Origin: Candidatus Hydrothermota bacterium | GTDB taxonomy: Bacteria > Hydrothermota > Hydrothermia > B15-G9 | Reading direction: 5' to 3' | Assembly (NCBI GenBank): GCA_003645975.1 | Contig: QNDP01000078.1 | Location: 1 to 6,503 of the forward strand | Length of the DNA stretch: 6,503 bases | In this document: positions 5,623 through 6,503 of the stretch, piece by piece | How the letters are laid out: the number at the start of each line of letters is the position of its first letter | How positions within the stretch are numbered: the stretch's first letter is position 1 | Notes under the pieces: generated by a model | The model's input: the letters and a program-made list of their open reading frames with translations, nothing else | Told to the model about the DNA's origin: nothing | The model's database searches: none | Made by a program: the position numbers and the translations under genes

Positions 5623-6503
5623 ATGGCAAAAGAGATAAGGGTTGCTATTGTTGGCGTTGGCAATTGTGCATCGAGTTTGGTTCAGGGCGTTCATTACTAT
5701 CGGAACGCCAAAGAGGATGAGTTTATTCCCGGAATAATGCATGTCGTGTTCGGTCAATACCATATTCGCGATATTAAATTCTGCTGTGCATTCGATGTGG
5801 ATGCGCGCAAGGTCGGAAAGGACATAGCTGAGGCCATCTTCGAGAAACCTAATAACACCTATAAGTTTACCGATGTGCCACCTACCGGAGGGAAGGTTTA
5901 CAGAGGTCCGACACTCGACGGTATTGGCAAATATCTCAAGGATGTCGTCATCGAATCGCAGGATGAACCGGTCGATGTGGCCAAAATCCTGAAGGAAAAC
6001 GGAGTCGATGTCGTCGTCAACTACCTCCCGGTCGGCTCTGAGGAGGCAACTCGGTTCTATGCCCGTGAGGCAATCAAAGCCGGTGCCGCTTTCGTTAACG
6101 CCATGCCTGTTTTCATTGCGAGCGATCCGAACGAGGCGAAGGCGTTCGAGGAAGCCGGACTCCCGATTCTCGGAGACGATATTAAGTCGCAGGTCGGCGC
6201 CACGATCGTCCACAGGACACTGGCGCAGTTGTTCCTCGACAGAGGCGTTAAGCTTGAACGCACTGCACAGCTCAACATCGGCGGTAACACCGACTTTTTG
6301 AACATGCTCGAACGCGAGAGGCTGAGCTCCAAGAAAAAATCCAAGACCCAAGCGGTTACTTCATTGCTGCCCTACGACATTGGTGAGGAAAACATCTACA
6401 TCGGGCCTTCGGACTATGTCGCGTGGCTCACCGACCGCAAGTGGGCTTACATCAGGCTTGAAGGCCGCACATTTGGCGATGTGCCGCTCAACATTGAGCT
6501 TAA
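5623..6503 (+). CDS. ino1: myo-Inositol-1-phosphate synthase (inositol-3-phosphate synthase), 3'-truncated by the window
   Basis: This NAD-dependent cytosolic enzyme isomerises D-glucose 6-phosphate to 1D-myo-inositol 3-phosphate (L-myo-inositol 1-phosphate), the first step of inositol synthesis. 293 codons are present with no stop before the right edge; prokaryotic relatives are about 360-390 residues, so about 70-100 residues are missing. The Rossmann motif [13 protein letters not shown] spans 10-22. Further conserved blocks are [11 protein letters not shown] (94-104), YLPVGSEEA (134-142), [11 protein letters not shown] (159-169), [11 protein letters not shown] (184-194), [12 protein letters not shown] (218-229) and SKTQAVTS (240-247). 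These run almost without gaps along the actinobacterial Ino1 sequences I recall, not the long eukaryotic form. The ATG at 5623 has AGGAGG six bases upstream (5611-5616). It follows the CDP-alcohol transferase by 57 bp with no terminator seen, so the two probably share a transcript and a pathway. Confidence 0.95.
   Translation, partial: MAKEIRVAIVGVGNCASSLVQGVHYYRNAKEDEFIPGIMHVVFGQYHIRDIKFCCAFDVDARKVGKDIAEAIFEKPNNTYKFTDVPPTGGKVYRGPTLDGIGKYLKDVVIESQDEPVDVAKILKENGVDVVVNYLPVGSEEATRFYAREAIKAGAAFVNAMPVFIASDPNEAKAFEEAGLPILGDDIKSQVGATIVHRTLAQLFLDRGVKLERTAQLNIGGNTDFLNMLERERLSSKKKSKTQAVTSLLPYDIGEENIYIGPSDYVAWLTDRKWAYIRLEGRTFGDVPLNIEL

Noticed and set aside
5605..6351. A 248-codon open frame on the minus strand opposite the inositol-phosphate synthase
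   Set aside because: It is the antisense of a clearly recognised Ino1 gene and shows no domain of its own. The plus-strand gene has an AGGAGG and full family motifs.

Overview
The window looks like the chromosome of an anaerobic bacterium of near-balanced base composition. It is bacterial rather than archaeal because it carries rsmI (a 16S rRNA methyltransferase of bacteria) and strong GGAGG-type ribosome binding sites ahead of most genes. The Rnf genes indicate ferredoxin/NAD-linked ion-pumping energy conservation. No gene pins down the phylum: the NTPase is of a type most common in archaea and thermophiles, while the inositol-phosphate synthase is closest in remembered sequence to actinobacterial enzymes. 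An uncultured or deep-branching lineage is plausible but unproven.

Layout. Two transcription units diverge from a 232-bp intergenic region (3297-3528). Leftward (minus strand) run rnfE, an AAA/STAND-type NTPase gene, rnfA and rnfB. They are joined by a 4-bp GTGA overlap, a 4-bp ATGA overlap and a 4-bp gap, and each has its own GGAGG. After an 82-bp gap comes the 5' end of a class-V aminotransferase gene, cut by the left edge of the window. Rightward (plus strand) run a flavodoxin-ferredoxin fusion (EFR1 type), rsmI (ATGA overlap), a CDP-alcohol phosphatidyltransferase (TTG start, 8-bp overlap) and, 57 bp later, a myo-inositol-1-phosphate synthase cut by the right edge.

How the genes work together. 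RnfE, RnfA and RnfB are three of the six core Rnf subunits; rnfC, rnfD and rnfG are not in the window, so the set appears split. The divergent flavodoxin-ferredoxin protein is a possible soluble electron partner. The last two plus-strand genes form a pathway: Ino1 turns glucose-6-phosphate into inositol phosphate, and the CDP-alcohol enzyme probably attaches it to a CDP-activated lipid, giving a phosphatidylinositol-phosphate-type headgroup.

The most unusual element is the NTPase gene placed between rnfE and rnfA. It overlaps both by 4 bp and has its own Shine-Dalgarno, so it is integrated into the translation unit rather than a loose insertion. It is the best candidate for an undescribed association in this window.
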